A stretch of DNA of 64,000 bases from Thermobifida halotolerans (lineage in GTDB: Bacteria > Actinomycetota > Actinomycetes > Streptosporangiales > Streptosporangiaceae). Shown here in pieces: positions 8,990 to 18,573 of the stretch. Where the stretch lies: NCBI RefSeq assembly GCF_003574835.2, contig NZ_CP063196.1, positions 4,836,001 through 4,900,000 on the forward strand. The letters run 5' to 3'. How positions within the stretch are numbered: the stretch's first letter is position 1; every line of letters begins with the position of its first letter. A program made the position numbers and the translations under genes. The notes under the pieces are model-generated. The model saw nothing but the letters and a program-made list of their open reading frames with translations. It ran no database searches and had not been told where the DNA came from.

Positions 8990-9655
8990 GTGCGCAGCGA
9001 ACTGTTCCACCAGGCCCAGGAGAACGACCTGCCGGGAATGGCCCTGCAGAACCCCAGGATGCTGCGGGTCGCCTGCGACGGGGAGTTCTACGCGCGCCAG
9101 GGGTCGATGGTGGCCTACCAGGGGAACGTCGACTTCGCCTACAAGGGCGCGGGCAGCGTCGGCCGGTTCTTCAAGAAGGCGTTCACCGGCGAGGGCCTGC
9201 CGCTCATGCGGGTCTCCGGGCAGGGCGACGTCTTCCTCGCCCGGGACGCCTGGGAGGTCCACCTCCTGGACCTCGAGGACGAGTCGATCACCGTCAGCGG
9301 CGAGAACGTGCTCGCCTTCGAGGCCGGGCTGGAATGGGACATCCACCGGCTCAGGGGGGTGGGAATGGTCGCGGGAGGACTGTTCAACACGGTCTTCACC
9401 GGCCGGGGACGGATTGCCGTCGCCTGCCACGGCACCCCGGTCCTGCTCAACGTCGACCAGCCGACCTTCGTCGACACCAAGGCGGCGGTCGCCTGGTCCA
9501 CCTCGCTGCGCACCAGCCTGCGCAGCACGGTCAAGGCGGGCGCGCTGATCGGCCGCGGCAGCGGCGAGGCGTTCCAACTCGCCCTGGAAGGCCAGGGGTT
9601 CGTCCTGGTCCAGGCCTCCGAGGGGCCGGTGCGGGCGGCCGTGCAGCAGGGGTGA
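8990..9655 (+). CDS. AIM24 family protein (DUF124)
   Basis: 221 residues rich in beta strands. The order MRVSGQGDVFLA, DESITVSGENVLAFE and LFNTVFTGRGRIAVACHG is that of the AIM24/DUF124 family, a TRAP-like beta fold found in bacteria and mitochondria. The molecular role is unsettled, often linked to membranes. GTG start with AGGAG about 8 bases upstream. It converges on the sacsin-like gene, leaving only 7 bases between stop codons. Confidence 0.88.
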   Translation: MRSELFHQAQENDLPGMALQNPRMLRVACDGEFYARQGSMVAYQGNVDFAYKGAGSVGRFFKKAFTGEGLPLMRVSGQGDVFLARDAWEVHLLDLEDESITVSGENVLAFEAGLEWDIHRLRGVGMVAGGLFNTVFTGRGRIAVACHGTPVLLNVDQPTFVDTKAAVAWSTSLRTSLRSTVKAGALIGRGSGEAFQLALEGQGFVLVQASEGPVRAAVQQG

Positions 9656-9662
9656 GCGGACG

Positions 9663-12600
9663 TCACTCCAGGTCGACTTCGGCGCGCAGCACCGGAAGGG
9701 TCTGCGGGTCGCGCAGCAGGGCGGCGATGAGGTGGCGGCGCGACCACTGGCCGGTGGCCCAGCACAGGGCGCGGGCCAGACCGTCGGTGGTCGAGGCGTG
9801 CAGGTGGCCGCCCACGGAACGCCACTCCACCTCGACGCCGTCCACCCGCAGCTCCGCGTGGTGCAGGTAGGTCAGCGGCGCGCCGCCGAGGAACACCCGC
9901 ACCTCGTCGGGGACCGGCCGGACCTCCCCGGAGGAGGTGATCCGGCCCTCGACCGTCTCGGAGGCCAGGTCCAGGTCGAGCACGTCGGCCAGGTCGGCGG
10001 CGCGGTCGACCGGTCCCAGCACCACCGGCTGGCCGGTGAACAGCGGGAGCAGGTCGGGCGCGTCCATCACCACGGTGTCCTCGGCGTCGGCGACCACCAC
10101 CGAGCCGTCCTGCACCGCCCGCACCCGCTCCGGCGGGGACACCCCGTCGGCGGGCACCTCGGCCAGCGCCGCCCACAGTCGGCGCAGCGACGCGCGGGAC
10201 ACCGACCGCCCGGAGTCGCCCAGCCGGTCCAGCAGGTCGTCGGGGCCGTCCGGGGCGGCGAGCAGTTCGGTCAGGTCGGTGCGGACCCCCAACGCGCGGG
10301 CGAACTCCCGGTCCAGTTCCGTGGGAATCTCGTCGTAGAGACCGGTCAGCGCCGGATCGGCGTCCGCGGCGCGCAGCTCCACGGGGACGTGGTCGCCCAG
10401 CAGAGCACCCGTGCGCAGCCACCACGCCGTGTACGAGGGCACGTCCACCGCGCGGCCGTCTCCGGTGAGCACCCGGGTCGGCTCGATCACGGCCGCGCGG
10501 GGGCCGGGGGCCGCCAGCAGTTCCAACGCCTGCGGCCAGCGGTCCTCGCGGACGAACTCCAGGTCGCGGACTCCCACCAGTTCGGGGACGACCGGAGGCA
10601 GTTCGGGGCGGCCCAGCAGCGCCGAGATCTCGGCGGCCCACTCCGCCACGCCGTCCAGCGGAACCTCGTCGAGGCTCTCCTCCAGTGCCGCGCCCAGGGT
10701 CACGTCGTGGGCGCGGTGCACGATGAACAGCCGGACCACGCCCACCGACTCCAGGACCTCGGCGTCGTAGGACTCCGCCAGGTCGTCGGCGAGCACCCCG
10801 AAGGGCGCGTCGTCGGTGAGGATGTCCAGCAGCGGGCTGTCGGGATGCAGCAGTTCGGCGGCGGGCGAGTAGTCGCCGTCGGCGTCGCGCAGCGCCAGTT
10901 CGGCCAGCCACGGCTCGTCCTCGATCGTCGTGGCCGACGCGGCGACCAGTTCCAGCACGGCCTGGGCGATCGCGTCGGGATCGTCGGAGTCCAGCGAGTG
11001 CTGCACCGCCGCCCTGGTCATCGGGTCGGTCAGGACCGCGCGTTCGTTCGCCTCGATCGCGCCGAGCCGGACCAGCAGCGGGTCGACCGCCTCGGGATGC
11101 GCGATCCGCAGTCCCAGCGGCACCAGCGCCTCCGCGTCCAGCGTCCCCGCCGTGAACGACGGTCCGGTGGGCAGCAGCAGCCCGCGCGGCCCGCGCACCA
11201 GCCGTCCGTCCCACAGCGGCACCGGGAGCGCCCCCAGTTCGCCGAGGTCCGCGCCGTGCCGCCCGGCCTCGCGCAGCGCCGCGTACAGCCGCGCCCACCA
11301 GGCGGGCTCCCGGTCCAGGTCGCCGAGCAGGTCGGCGAGATCGGCGAGGCCGATCCGGCGCAGCCGCAGCGCGCGCAGTCCGGGGTGGCGCAGGTTCCAG
11401 TCGCCGGGCAGCGCGTTGGGCACCAGGTCGCCCAGAACGTCCAGCAGGTCGCCGCCGCCTTCGACGACCACCGCGTCGCGGGGGCGGATGGGCGCGTCCG
11501 CGACGGTCCTCAAGAAGGGCGTGTCCGGCAGCAGCCGGGTCACGCGGGCCCGGAAACGGGCGTCGAACTCGCCGCCGCCGAGGCGTTCCAACGGGATCAG
11601 GTCCCAGGTGGCGGGAGCGTCCAGGTGGCACAGCAGTTCGGTGTAGGCGGCGGCCGCGGCATCGGTGAGGGTGTCGGCGGCGGTCCCGGGAGCGATGCGT
11701 CGGCGGTCCGGGGTCATCGGGAACGTTCCGATCAGCAGCGCCGGGACGTGCAGTTCCTCGTCGCTGGGAGTGGGCGCGTGCACCACGTGCGGCACGTCCG
11801 CGGGCAGCTCGGCCGCCCCTCCGGCCGAATCGAGCGCCACCGCCCAGGTCAGCGACCAGTCCCGGCGGTCGCGTTCCTCGGTGGGGCGGTCGGCCAGCTC
11901 CTCGGGCGTGAACCGGCCCGAACGGGTCAGGGTGTGCCAGTGGGTGACGTGCTCGCCCCCGGCGTCCACGCTGCGGACGGCCACCCGGCCGTCCGCGCCG
12001 GGCGAGGAGTGGAGTGAGCGGACCTGGCCGTCGGCGTCGATCTCCACCTCCGCCAGCCACGGCAGGGCCAGCAGCAGCGCCTGACCGGCCTCGGCGAGTT
12101 GCAGCGCCAGCCGCGCGCCCGCGTCGGCGTCGCGCAGCAGCAGCGTCACCGCGCTGTCGTAGCCCTCGGGCGGTCGGGCGTCGTCGGCGAACGGCAGCCG
12201 CAGCAGCGGCACCCGCCCGCCGCGCCGCACGAGTTCCTCGGCGAGTTCGGGACGGGCCCGCCCCGCGTCCACCAGTTCGCCGCGCACCGCGGCGGCGGCG
12301 AGCTCCCGGCTCCACCGGACCGCGCCGCCACGGGAGGCGATGACCACGTCGTCGCTGATCGACGCCACCGAGGTGAACCCGACCCCGAAGCGGCCCACGG
12401 CCGCGGCGTCGCGTTTGGCCGAGGCGCGCAGGGTGGATAGCGACTCCACCCCCTCGGGGGTGAGCGGGGCGCCGGTGTTGGCGGCGGTGAACTCCCGGCC
12501 GCGCAGGACCAGGCGCAGCCGCCCCCGGACCCCGGCGCGCTGGGCGGCGTCCGCCGCGTTCTGCGCCAACTCCACGACCACCCGGTCCCGGTAGCCGCCG

Positions 12601-12722
12601 AGCGCGTAGTCCTCCTCGGCGTTGGCGTCCTCGCGGAAGCGCGCGGGGGAGTCGGCCCAGCCGTCCAGGACCCTCCTGCGCAGTTCGGTCACGCCGAACG
12701 GGTCGGCCATCGTGTGTGTCAA
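9663..12722 (-). CDS. Giant sacsin-like N-terminal ATPase domain protein
   Basis: 1019 residues. The first 220 form a GHKL ATPase of the sacsin/Hsp90-like type: ELAQNAADAAQ (N box), TAANTGAPLTPEGVESL (G1), VGRFGVGFTSV (G2). The remaining 800 residues are acidic, Leu/Asp/Glu-rich repeats of unassigned fold. Actinobacterial relatives are annotated as molecular chaperone-like ATPases; the client is unknown. Start: TTG at 12722 (MTHTMADPF) has GGGAGG 7 bases upstream, while ATG at 12710 would be 19 bases from it, so the TTG is preferred. Divergent from nothing close; repeat copy A lies upstream. Confidence 0.82.
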   Translation of the reverse strand: MTHTMADPFGVTELRRRVLDGWADSPARFREDANAEEDYALGGYRDRVVVELAQNAADAAQRAGVRGRLRLVLRGREFTAANTGAPLTPEGVESLSTLRASAKRDAAAVGRFGVGFTSVASISDDVVIASRGGAVRWSRELAAAAVRGELVDAGRARPELAEELVRRGGRVPLLRLPFADDARPPEGYDSAVTLLLRDADAGARLALQLAEAGQALLLALPWLAEVEIDADGQVRSLHSSPGADGRVAVRSVDAGGEHVTHWHTLTRSGRFTPEELADRPTEERDRRDWSLTWAVALDSAGGAAELPADVPHVVHAPTPSDEELHVPALLIGTFPMTPDRRRIAPGTAADTLTDAAAAAYTELLCHLDAPATWDLIPLERLGGGEFDARFRARVTRLLPDTPFLRTVADAPIRPRDAVVVEGGGDLLDVLGDLVPNALPGDWNLRHPGLRALRLRRIGLADLADLLGDLDREPAWWARLYAALREAGRHGADLGELGALPVPLWDGRLVRGPRGLLLPTGPSFTAGTLDAEALVPLGLRIAHPEAVDPLLVRLGAIEANERAVLTDPMTRAAVQHSLDSDDPDAIAQAVLELVAASATTIEDEPWLAELALRDADGDYSPAAELLHPDSPLLDILTDDAPFGVLADDLAESYDAEVLESVGVVRLFIVHRAHDVTLGAALEESLDEVPLDGVAEWAAEISALLGRPELPPVVPELVGVRDLEFVREDRWPQALELLAAPGPRAAVIEPTRVLTGDGRAVDVPSYTAWWLRTGALLGDHVPVELRAADADPALTGLYDEIPTELDREFARALGVRTDLTELLAAPDGPDDLLDRLGDSGRSVSRASLRRLWAALAEVPADGVSPPERVRAVQDGSVVVADAEDTVVMDAPDLLPLFTGQPVVLGPVDRAADLADVLDLDLASETVEGRITSSGEVRPVPDEVRVFLGGAPLTYLHHAELRVDGVEVEWRSVGGHLHASTTDGLARALCWATGQWSRRHLIAALLRDPQTLPVLRAEVDLE

Positions 12723-12929
12723 GGCGGACCTCCCAGAGCCGGTGCGGCACCACCGTATGCGACGGTTCCGACGGATGGACCCCTACCGTGTCCCCGCTCG
12801 GTGAAAACCCCGAGGGCCCGGGGAAGCGGTGCGGGCCTCCGGGAGGGCCTGACTGAGGTTCGACGGCCGCCTCGGCGACGGACACCGGCTGTGCGGAGAA
12901 GACGGGTCGGCCGATCGGCCCAGGGTATT

Positions 12930-13036
12930 CCAGCCCTGTCCTCGGACGGGCCGGTGCGGAATGCCTCGCCTTCCCCCGGTTTCTCCGCGAAGACCCCCGC
13001 GCCCACCGCAGAACCCAGTACTCAAACCTCAGTGAG
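12930..13036 (-). repeat. Intergenic repeat family, copy A
   Basis: Read on the minus strand, this block (from about 13036 down to 12940) closely matches the first 95 bases of copy C at 61636: a CTGAGGT-TGAGT start, TTCTGCGGTGGGC, TCTTCGCGGAGAA, GGCGAGGCATTCC. It begins 25 bases after the methyltransferase stop, as copy C begins right after the kinase stop. The remainder of the 338-base gap (12723-12929) shows no gene. Confidence 0.75.
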
Positions 13037-13060
13037 CTGCGGCGCTGTCCCAGAAGGCGC

Positions 13061-14545
13061 TCAGCGGGCCACGCGGAAGAAGCCCTCCGCGATCAGGTCG
13101 CGCAGCACGGCGGGGGTCCGTTCCCGCAGCACCGCCGACTCCTGGCCGGTCAGTTCCGCGATCGCGTCCAGCAGCGGCCCGACCGGGATCGTGCCGTCGC
13201 ACACGCTCGCCAGCGCGGCCTCGACCGTGCCCACCTGGGCCGCGCGGCGCAGGCCCTCGGTCTGGCGGAGCAGAATCCGTTCCGGGTCGGGGGCGCCCGG
13301 GACGCTGATCCGCTCCTCGCGGACCCCCGGAGCGGGCGCCACCCGCGCCGACAGCAGGGCCGCGTCGGTGAGGCGGTGCGCGGTCATCGCCCCGTTCACC
13401 ACCTCCGGCAGGTACGGTCCCACCGGCTGGTCGATCTCGTGGCGCAACTCCTCCACGCGCACCGTGGCGTCCTGGGCCGCGTCGTTGCGCAGGCAGATCC
13501 ACCCGAAGCCGATGCCCTTGATGCCCCCGCGCTCGAAGTAGTCGAGCCAGGCGTCGTAGCGGGCCGTGTACTCGGCGCTGCCCTGCTCGCAGGAGTCGCG
13601 CAGCCACAGCTCCACGTACTCGGCCGGGTCCTGCACGTCGCGCTGGACCACCCAGCCCGAGCAGCCCGTCCCCGCGACCCAGCCGCCGACACGGTCGCGC
13701 CAGTCCTCGCCGTCGACGTGCATCCAGTTGGCGAGCAGTTGGCACCAGCCGCCTTCGGTCAGGTGCGCGGGGGCGTCCGCGACGATCTCGGCGCACACGG
13801 AGTCGCCGGGAAGGTCCGACTCCCGGTAGGTGTAGCGGGCCGAACCGGGGGTGATCACGAACGGCGGGTTGGAGACGATCAGGTCGAACCGCTCCTCTCC
13901 GACCGGTTCGTACAGCGACCCCTCACGTGTCTCGATGTTGTCCATGCCGGACAGTGCGCAGCTCACCCGCGTCATCCACAGGGCGCGCGGGTTGACGTCG
14001 GTGGCGTACACCCGGTTCGCCCGCTCGGCCAGGTGCAGCGACTGCACGCCGCAGCCCGAGCCCAGATCGAGCGCGCGTTCCATCGGGCCGTCGACGATGA
14101 GCCGGGCCAGGGTGGTCGACGCGCCGCCCGCCCCCACCACGTGGTCGGGGCGGGGGCGGCCCCGACCGGGGCGCACGGTCGGGTCGGAGACGACGTAGCC
14201 GGGGCGGCCGTCGGACAGCTCCCACGGTTTCAGATGCACCAGGGCGCGCACCCGGCCGTCGCGCACCGTCAGCAGGCGGGCCTCGGCGAGTTCGGCGAGG
14301 GGCAGGGCGCGCAGTGCGGTCTCCGGCACCGGCTCGCCCAGCCACCACAGGCGCAGCAGCACTCCGAGGCGCTCCTCGCCGCCGGTCGCGCGCAGCGCGG
14401 GGATCAACTGTTCCCGTGCCAGCGCCCGCGCCGCGGTGTCCCCGAGCCGGTCGCGGACACCGGAGACGGTGTAGTCGGCGTCGAGCAGGGTGCCGCGGAG
14501 CCGGTCGGCGAGGTGCGGTGGCAGAGGGCGGAGCGTTTCGGACAC
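13061..14545 (-). CDS. SAM-dependent methyltransferase (N5-glutamine/RsmC-like fold)
   Basis: 494 residues. A helical N-terminal domain (1-150) is followed by a class I Rossmann methyltransferase: motif I DLGSGCGVQ from Asp160, and SNPPFV with NPPF at 226-229, the signature of amino- and glutamine-directed methyltransferases such as PrmC. A C-terminal wing (360-494) has winged-helix-like character (LRDLIAEGFF). This three-part protein is conserved in actinobacteria; the substrate, protein or RNA, is not evident. ATG 14545 is the first start after the gap. Confidence 0.85.
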   Translation of the reverse strand: MSETLRPLPPHLADRLRGTLLDADYTVSGVRDRLGDTAARALAREQLIPALRATGGEERLGVLLRLWWLGEPVPETALRALPLAELAEARLLTVRDGRVRALVHLKPWELSDGRPGYVVSDPTVRPGRGRPRPDHVVGAGGASTTLARLIVDGPMERALDLGSGCGVQSLHLAERANRVYATDVNPRALWMTRVSCALSGMDNIETREGSLYEPVGEERFDLIVSNPPFVITPGSARYTYRESDLPGDSVCAEIVADAPAHLTEGGWCQLLANWMHVDGEDWRDRVGGWVAGTGCSGWVVQRDVQDPAEYVELWLRDSCEQGSAEYTARYDAWLDYFERGGIKGIGFGWICLRNDAAQDATVRVEELRHEIDQPVGPYLPEVVNGAMTAHRLTDAALLSARVAPAPGVREERISVPGAPDPERILLRQTEGLRRAAQVGTVEAALASVCDGTIPVGPLLDAIAELTGQESAVLRERTPAVLRDLIAEGFFRVAR

Positions 14546-14590
14546 CTGCTCATTATCGGGGACATTCCCGCTGCGGGGGAGCCCGTCCGG

Positions 14591-14944
14591 TCAGTGGCGG
14601 GGCTGCTCCGAGACCTCCCCGCGGGCTTCCTTCCGGGGCTCCTGCCGGTCCGGCCCCGGAAGAGCGGTGGAACCGGCGGGGAGTCCGGCGGAGTGCCGGT
14701 CGCGACGGCGCTCCTCGGCTTCGGCGCGTCTGCGCAGCAGGCGGGGGATGTAGAAGAAACCGAACACGCCCAGAGCGATTCCGGTCACGCAGACCCAGAT
14801 CCACCAGCGGTCGTCCGCGGGAAGCCGGTCGCCCCGGACGAGGAGCACGATCAGGGCGACGGTCCACGCCGCGGTCCCCACCGCCGCGGGAACGCGGTAG
14901 TCGGACTCGTGGACCTCGGGATCGGGCTTCCGGGGTTTGCGCAC
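14591..14944 (-). CDS. DUF2530 membrane protein
   Basis: 117 residues with two membrane helices (about 21-38 and 47-66) separated by RGDRLPADDRWW, then a basic and charged C-terminal tail. This is the actinobacterial DUF2530 plan, of unknown function. GTG 14944 lies 6 bases after TAGCCT (14951-14956 on the minus strand), so the mRNA is probably leaderless. It is divergent from the purine permease gene, an arrangement that may share regulation. Confidence 0.8.
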   Translation of the reverse strand: MRKPRKPDPEVHESDYRVPAAVGTAAWTVALIVLLVRGDRLPADDRWWIWVCVTGIALGVFGFFYIPRLLRRRAEAEERRRDRHSAGLPAGSTALPGPDRQEPRKEARGEVSEQPRH

Positions 14945-15076
14945 GCTTCCAGGCTAGACGATCGGCGAAGGGGGCGTCGCTGGCCGTGCGGCCTCTCGAC
15001 CGTGGGCCGCTGACATGTGAAGACTCGGAACTTATCCGATGTTTCACCGTGACCGGGGCCTGTCAGATTAGAGCGA

Positions 15077-16552
15077 GTGAGCGAAACCTCTGACACCGCC
15101 TCCCAGACGGTGCCTTCACCCAAGCGCACCGGTCTTCTCGCAACCCTCGACCGCTACTTCCACGTCAGCGAACGTGGCTCGGACTTCTCCCGTGAGATCC
15201 GCGGCGGGATGGCCACGTTCTTCGCGATGGTCTACATCGTCGTCCTCAATCCCCTGATCATCGGCAACGCTCCGGACGTCAACGGCGACACCCTGGGCAT
15301 TCCGCAGGTTGCCGCGGTGACCGCGCTGGTCGCCGCGGTCACGTCCATGCTGATGGGCGTCATCAGCCGCTACCCCTTCGCGATCGCCGCGGGCATGGGC
15401 CTCAACGCGATCGTCGCCTACGTCCTGGCGCCCGTGATGACCTGGGCCGACGTGATGGGCCTCATCGTCATCGAGGGCGTCATCATGCTGGTGCTCGTGC
15501 TCACCGGCTTCCGCAACGCGGTCTTCAACGCCGTCCCCGTGGGGATCAAGAGCGCGATCGCGGTCGGGGTGGGCCTGTTCCTCGCCCTGATCGGCTTCGT
15601 CAACGCCGGTTTTGTGCGCTCCGGCGCCGGCACCCCGGTCCAACTGGGGGTGGGATCGGGCTATCTGGACGGCTGGCCGATCCTGGTGTTCATCGTCGGA
15701 CTGGTGATCACCATCGCCCTGCTGGTGCTCCGGGTCAAGGGCGCAATGCTTCTGGGCATCGTCTTCGCCACGATTCTGGGCATCGTGATCGAGGTGTTCG
15801 CCAATGTCGGGCCCCGGGACGAGAACAACCCGCTGGGCTGGTCGCTGACCGTTCCCCAGGTGCCCACCTCGGCCGGTGACCTGGTGTCGCTGCCGGACCT
15901 CAGCCTGGTCGGCCAGTTCGACCTGCTCGGCAGTTGGCAGAACGTGAGCATCGCCACGGTCCTGATGCTGCTGCTCACCGTCCTGCTCGCGGACTTCTTC
16001 GACACCATGGGCACCATGGTCGGGGTGGCCAACCAGGCGGGGCTCACCGACGAGGAGGGCAACGTGCCCAACTCGCAGGGGGTGCTCGTGGCCGACGCTC
16101 TCGGCACCGTCGCGGGCGGTCTCGGCTCGGCCTCGGTGGCCACGACGTACGCCGAGTCCGCGGCCGGTGTCGGCGAGGGCGCCCGCACGGGCGTCGCGCC
16201 GATCGTCACGGGTCTGCTGTTCCTGGGGACCCTGTTCATCACGCCGCTGACCAGCCTGGTGCCCTTCGAGGCGGCCACCCCGGTGCTGATCGTCGTCGGT
16301 TTCATGATGATGACCCAGGTGGTCCGGGTGGACTTCACCGACCTGGGGATCGGCATCCCGGCCTTCCTGGCCGTCGTGGTCATGCCCTACACCTACTCGA
16401 TCGCCAACGGTATCGGCGTTGCGTTCATCGCCTACACGATCATCCGCCTGGTGCAGGGCCGCTGGCGCGACGTGCACCCGCTGATGCTGCTCGTCTCCGT
16501 GATCTTCCTGATCCACTTCGCCGAGGCCCCGATCCAGGACCTCATCGGCTGA
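15077..16552 (+). CDS. NCS2-type purine (xanthine/guanine/hypoxanthine) permease
   Basis: 491 residues with about 13 hydrophobic segments. AzgA/PbuG group signatures: REIRGGMATFFAMVYIVVLN at the N-terminus, GMGLNAIVAY, LLADFFDTMGTMVG, and ESAAGVGEGARTG, which holds the substrate-binding Glu. It imports purine bases with protons across the cytoplasmic membrane. GTG 15077 is the first start, with only a weak GAG upstream. A perfect 40-base palindromic terminator follows the stop, so it is a single-gene transcript. Confidence 0.92.
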   Translation: MSETSDTASQTVPSPKRTGLLATLDRYFHVSERGSDFSREIRGGMATFFAMVYIVVLNPLIIGNAPDVNGDTLGIPQVAAVTALVAAVTSMLMGVISRYPFAIAAGMGLNAIVAYVLAPVMTWADVMGLIVIEGVIMLVLVLTGFRNAVFNAVPVGIKSAIAVGVGLFLALIGFVNAGFVRSGAGTPVQLGVGSGYLDGWPILVFIVGLVITIALLVLRVKGAMLLGIVFATILGIVIEVFANVGPRDENNPLGWSLTVPQVPTSAGDLVSLPDLSLVGQFDLLGSWQNVSIATVLMLLLTVLLADFFDTMGTMVGVANQAGLTDEEGNVPNSQGVLVADALGTVAGGLGSASVATTYAESAAGVGEGARTGVAPIVTGLLFLGTLFITPLTSLVPFEAATPVLIVVGFMMMTQVVRVDFTDLGIGIPAFLAVVVMPYTYSIANGIGVAFIAYTIIRLVQGRWRDVHPLMLLVSVIFLIHFAEAPIQDLIG

Positions 16553-16570
16553 CCCCGGTGTCATGCCGAC

Positions 16571-16610
16571 GTCCGGCGTTCCGCCTCTCCGGAGAGGCGG
16601 AACGCCGGAC
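16571..16610 (+). terminator. Terminator of the purine permease
   Basis: A 20-base arm (16571-16590) is followed immediately by its perfect complement (16591-16610), giving an unusually long stem 18 bases after the stop. Confidence 0.85.
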
Positions 16611-16686
16611 GCGTGTCCGCACCCCCCGCGGCAGCGGGTCGGGTTTCTCACAGAGCCTCGTGGAAACGACTCCCCACGAGATATCG

Positions 16687-16712
16687 TTAGCAAGAGTAAT
16701 GAGCCATGCTAA
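16687..16712 (+). promoter_or_regulatory. Probable MarR autoregulatory operator
   Basis: TTAGCA (16687-16692) and TGCTAA (16707-16712) are perfect inverted half sites, centres 20 bases apart (two helical turns), overlapping the start of the marR gene. Position and symmetry fit autorepression of the marR-MFS-thpR operon. Confidence 0.55.
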
Positions 16713-17164
16713 TGAACCATCCCGACACTTCCCCGCAGACCGGAACCGACGCCGGTCTGGCCGCGGTGCTGCGCATGGCCGTGGGGCGACTGGCCCGGCG
16801 GCTGCGCGCGCAGCGGCCCGACTCCTCCCTGTCCCTTGGACAGGGGTCGGTGCTGTTCACCCTGGCCCGACACGGACAACCGATGACGCCCGGCGCGCTC
16901 GCCGACCACGAGAAGGTGCAGCCGCCGTCGATGACCCGGATCGTCGCCGCGCTGGAGGCGCGCGGGCTGGTCCGCAGGATGCGGCACCCCGAGGACGGCC
17001 GCCAGCAACTGGTGGAGATCACCGAGGAGGGCACCCGCCTGGTGAACTCCGACCACCAGCGCCGGGAGGCGTGGCTGACCCAGCGCCTCACGGAGCTGAG
17101 TCCGGAGGAGAAGGACGTCCTGCGCAGGGCGGCGGAGATCATGGACCGGTTGAGTCAGTCGTGA
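16706..17164 (+). CDS. MarR family transcriptional regulator
   Basis: 152 residues. Winged helix-turn-helix with the MarR layout: SLGQGSVLFTLARHGQPMTP, GALADHEKVQPPSMTRIVAALE (recognition helix), wing RMRHPEDGRQQLVEIT, and C-terminal dimerisation helices. Probably represses its own operon until a ligand, perhaps a substrate of the MFS pump, binds. The start could also be ATG 16712; neither has a clear ribosome site. Its stop overlaps the GTG of the transporter (GTGA), so the two are translationally coupled. Confidence 0.9.
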   Translation: MLMNHPDTSPQTGTDAGLAAVLRMAVGRLARRLRAQRPDSSLSLGQGSVLFTLARHGQPMTPGALADHEKVQPPSMTRIVAALEARGLVRRMRHPEDGRQQLVEITEEGTRLVNSDHQRREAWLTQRLTELSPEEKDVLRRAAEIMDRLSQS

Positions 17165-18573
17165 CCGGGGATGAGGGGACGTGTGACGACGCGGAGGAGG
17201 GACACGCCACGACCACCAGCACACCCGCTTCGGACACCCGTACGGAACAGGACACCCACACCGGCGGCGCGGAGGAGACCGGACGCCGCCACAGCATGTT
17301 CCGGTCGCTGCGCATCCGCAACTACCGCCTCTTCGCGGTCGGCCAGGTCATCTCCAACAGCGGCACCTGGATGCAGCGCATCGCCCAGGAATGGCTGGTC
17401 CTGCAACTCAGCGGCGGCAGCGGCGTGGCGCTCGGCATCGCCACCGCCCTGCAGTTTCTGCCCATGCTCGTTCTCGGCCTGTGGGGCGGCGCGCTCGCCG
17501 ACCGGTTCCCCAAGCGTCGCCTGCTCCTCGCCACCCAGATCCTGATGGGCCTGCTCGCCCTCGGCCTCGGCGTGCTCGCCACGCTCGGCACCGCCGAGGT
17601 GTGGCACGTCTACGTGTTCGCACTGGGACTCGGCCTGGTCACCGTGGTGGACAACCCGGTCCGCCAGAGTTTTGTGATCGAAATGGTGGGACGGCAGGAC
17701 CTGCCCAACGCGGTCGCGTTGAACAGCGCCGGCTTCCAACTCGGCCGGGTCGTCGGTCCCGCCGTCGCGGGACTGCTCATCGGCCTCGTCGGCAGCGGTC
17801 CGGTCTTCCTGATCAACGCGGCCTCCTTCGTCGCCGTCATCACGGGCCTGCTCATGATGCGGCCCGAGGAACTCCACACCGGTGATCCCGCGTCCCGGTC
17901 CAAGGGCCAGGTCCGCGAGGGGCTGCGCTACATCGCCGGCCGCCGCGACCTGACGCTGCTGCTCGCCATGATCGCCTTCGTGCAGTTGTTCGGCTCCAAC
18001 GTCCAGACCCAGCTCGCGCTCATGGTCAACAACGTCTTCCGGACGGGCGCGGAGGCGTTCGGCCTGGCCGCGACCTTCCTCGCGGTGGGCGCGCTCAGCG
18101 GGGCGCTCCTCGCGGCCCGGCGCGAGGCCCCCCGGCTGCGCACCGTGGTCCTGGGCGCGTTCCTGTTCGGGGTGCTCCAGATCGTCGCCGGGTTCATGCC
18201 CGGCTACGTGCCCTTCCTCCTGGCGCTGGTGCCGATGGGCATCTGCTTCATGACCTTCACCACCTCGATGAACGCCTATTTCCAGCTCAACGTGGAGCCC
18301 GGGATGCGCGGCCGGGTCATGGCCATGTACATGCTGGTGTTCCTCGGGGTCTCGCCCATCGGCGCACCCATCGTGGGCGTGCTCGCCGACGTCTTCGGCC
18401 CCGCGGTCAGCATGGTCGTCGGCGGTGCGGTGAGTGCCCTGGTCGCCGCCGCGGTCACCGCCATCCTGGGACGTAGGCTCGGGGTCGGGGTGCGCCTCAC
18501 CGCGCACCGACCCTTCGTCGAGGTGACCCGGAGGAGCGCCGCCGAGTCACCGCGGTCCGACCAGGAGGCATGA
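17161..18573 (+). CDS. MFS transporter (MFS_3/EntS-like exporter)
   Basis: 470 residues. A 45-residue hydrophilic, Thr/Glu-rich N-terminal tail precedes about 12 membrane helices. Features of the MFS_3 exporter group: RIRNYRLFAVGQVISNSGTWMQ at helix 1, the loop motif A variant GGALADRFPKRR, and VDNPVRQSFVIEMVG. It likely exports small molecules and is controlled by the upstream MarR. GTG 17161 overlaps the marR stop; ThpR follows with a 1-4 base overlap, giving a three-gene operon. Confidence 0.9.
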   Translation: MTGDEGTCDDAEEGHATTTSTPASDTRTEQDTHTGGAEETGRRHSMFRSLRIRNYRLFAVGQVISNSGTWMQRIAQEWLVLQLSGGSGVALGIATALQFLPMLVLGLWGGALADRFPKRRLLLATQILMGLLALGLGVLATLGTAEVWHVYVFALGLGLVTVVDNPVRQSFVIEMVGRQDLPNAVALNSAGFQLGRVVGPAVAGLLIGLVGSGPVFLINAASFVAVITGLLMMRPEELHTGDPASRSKGQVREGLRYIAGRRDLTLLLAMIAFVQLFGSNVQTQLALMVNNVFRTGAEAFGLAATFLAVGALSGALLAARREAPRLRTVVLGAFLFGVLQIVAGFMPGYVPFLLALVPMGICFMTFTTSMNAYFQLNVEPGMRGRVMAMYMLVFLGVSPIGAPIVGVLADVFGPAVSMVVGGAVSALVAAAVTAILGRRLGVGVRLTAHRPFVEVTRRSAAESPRSDQEA

